A DNA stretch of 64,000 nt from Alphaproteobacteria bacterium (GTDB lineage: Bacteria > Pseudomonadota > Alphaproteobacteria > Micavibrionales > Micavibrionaceae), in NCBI GenBank assembly GCA_021776025.1, contig JAJFGR010000003.1, positions 114,174-178,173 on the forward strand, in the 5' to 3' direction. Of this stretch, positions 63,818-64,000 are shown one piece after another. The notes under the pieces are model-generated. The model saw only the letters and a list, made by a program, of their open reading frames with translations. It had not been told where the DNA came from and did no database searches. Position 1 is the first letter of the stretch. Each line of letters starts with the position of its first letter. The translations under genes were made by a program, and so were the position numbers.

Positions 63818-64000
63818 TGGTTTAGTCTGGCAACCAATATCGATGTCTACTTTTGCGATCCAAGAAGCCCTTGGCAGCGTGGCTCCAACGAAAATACCAA
63901 CCGCCTGCTGAGACAATATTATCCCAAAGGAACGGATTTATCGGTATACTCACAAGCGCAGCTCAACAAAGTAGCTCGCCTGTTAAATGAACGACCAAGA
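63818..64000 (+). mobile_element. IS30-family transposase fragment, runs past window end
   Basis: In frame from about 63818: [75 protein letters not shown] with its Glu is the last part of the DDE catalytic core of IS30 transposases. The N-terminal and first two catalytic Asp parts are absent upstream, where the small gene's promoter lies, so the element is 5' truncated. Confidence 0.85.

Overview
The window is a chromosomal stretch from a Gram-negative alphaproteobacterium. Evidence includes hisZ-purA, pal-cpoB-tilS-ftsH-glmM, a CpdR-type receiver, CtrA-like TTAA-N7-TTAA boxes and a cpaABCDEF/tadBC pilus locus. Base composition is moderate, and many starts overlap the preceding stop (TAATG or ATGA). 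I would not name a genus; a Micavibrio-like or other deep alphaproteobacterial lineage would fit.

Layout. 1-1805: EF-hand protein, ECF sigma factor, membrane protein and periplasmic metal-sensor-like protein. 1762-7010: GST-like protein, trhO, peroxiredoxin, and a tetR-mscS-membrane-protein unit followed by a fossil of a second mscS 3' end. 7201-9890: large secreted LamG protein behind a CtrA-like box, then a palindromic element. 9891-25510: housekeeping block with a RimK-like ligase, the lpoA/rsmI/yraN/dolP-like cluster (yraN is broken), sirB1, pal, cpoB, tilS, ftsH, glmM, an M50-like protein, hisZ and purA. 25633-28352: membrane-anchored pseudokinase and a small membrane protein.

28482-40679: a Tad/Flp pilus locus on the + strand (three TadE/F/G-like pseudopilins, two Flp pilins, prepilin peptidase, CpaB-F, TadB, TadC). 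It converges on a minus-strand operon (47398-40872) with three large GFTL-type prepilin-like proteins, a secretin N-domain protein and a TadD-like lipoprotein. The three prepilin-like proteins share a YPCPA head domain, a tail-fibre-like motif and a C-terminal disulphide module. One adds tandem cysteine-rich repeats. This is the best candidate for an undescribed system: a Tad pilus with large adhesin-like minor pilins.

47705-64000: tRNA-Val with an imperfect acceptor stem, cpdR, a glycosyltransferase, a secreted protein, rluD, a possible small RNA, a frameshifted gene, a CckA-like hybrid kinase with a receiver, glpD-glpK, a giant FecR/RTX-like surface protein, 3-hydroxybutyrate dehydrogenase, a CDF transporter, a cyclic-nucleotide-binding protein, and an IS30 transposase fragment running off the end.

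How it fits together. CpdR, a CckA-like kinase and CtrA-like boxes upstream of an Flp pilin, the prepilin operon and the LamG protein suggest that surface structures are made under cell-cycle control (inference). Several lesions (yraN, the gene at 52101, the tRNA acceptor stem, two FtsH motif substitutions) are either real decay or assembly errors. Raw reads would decide.
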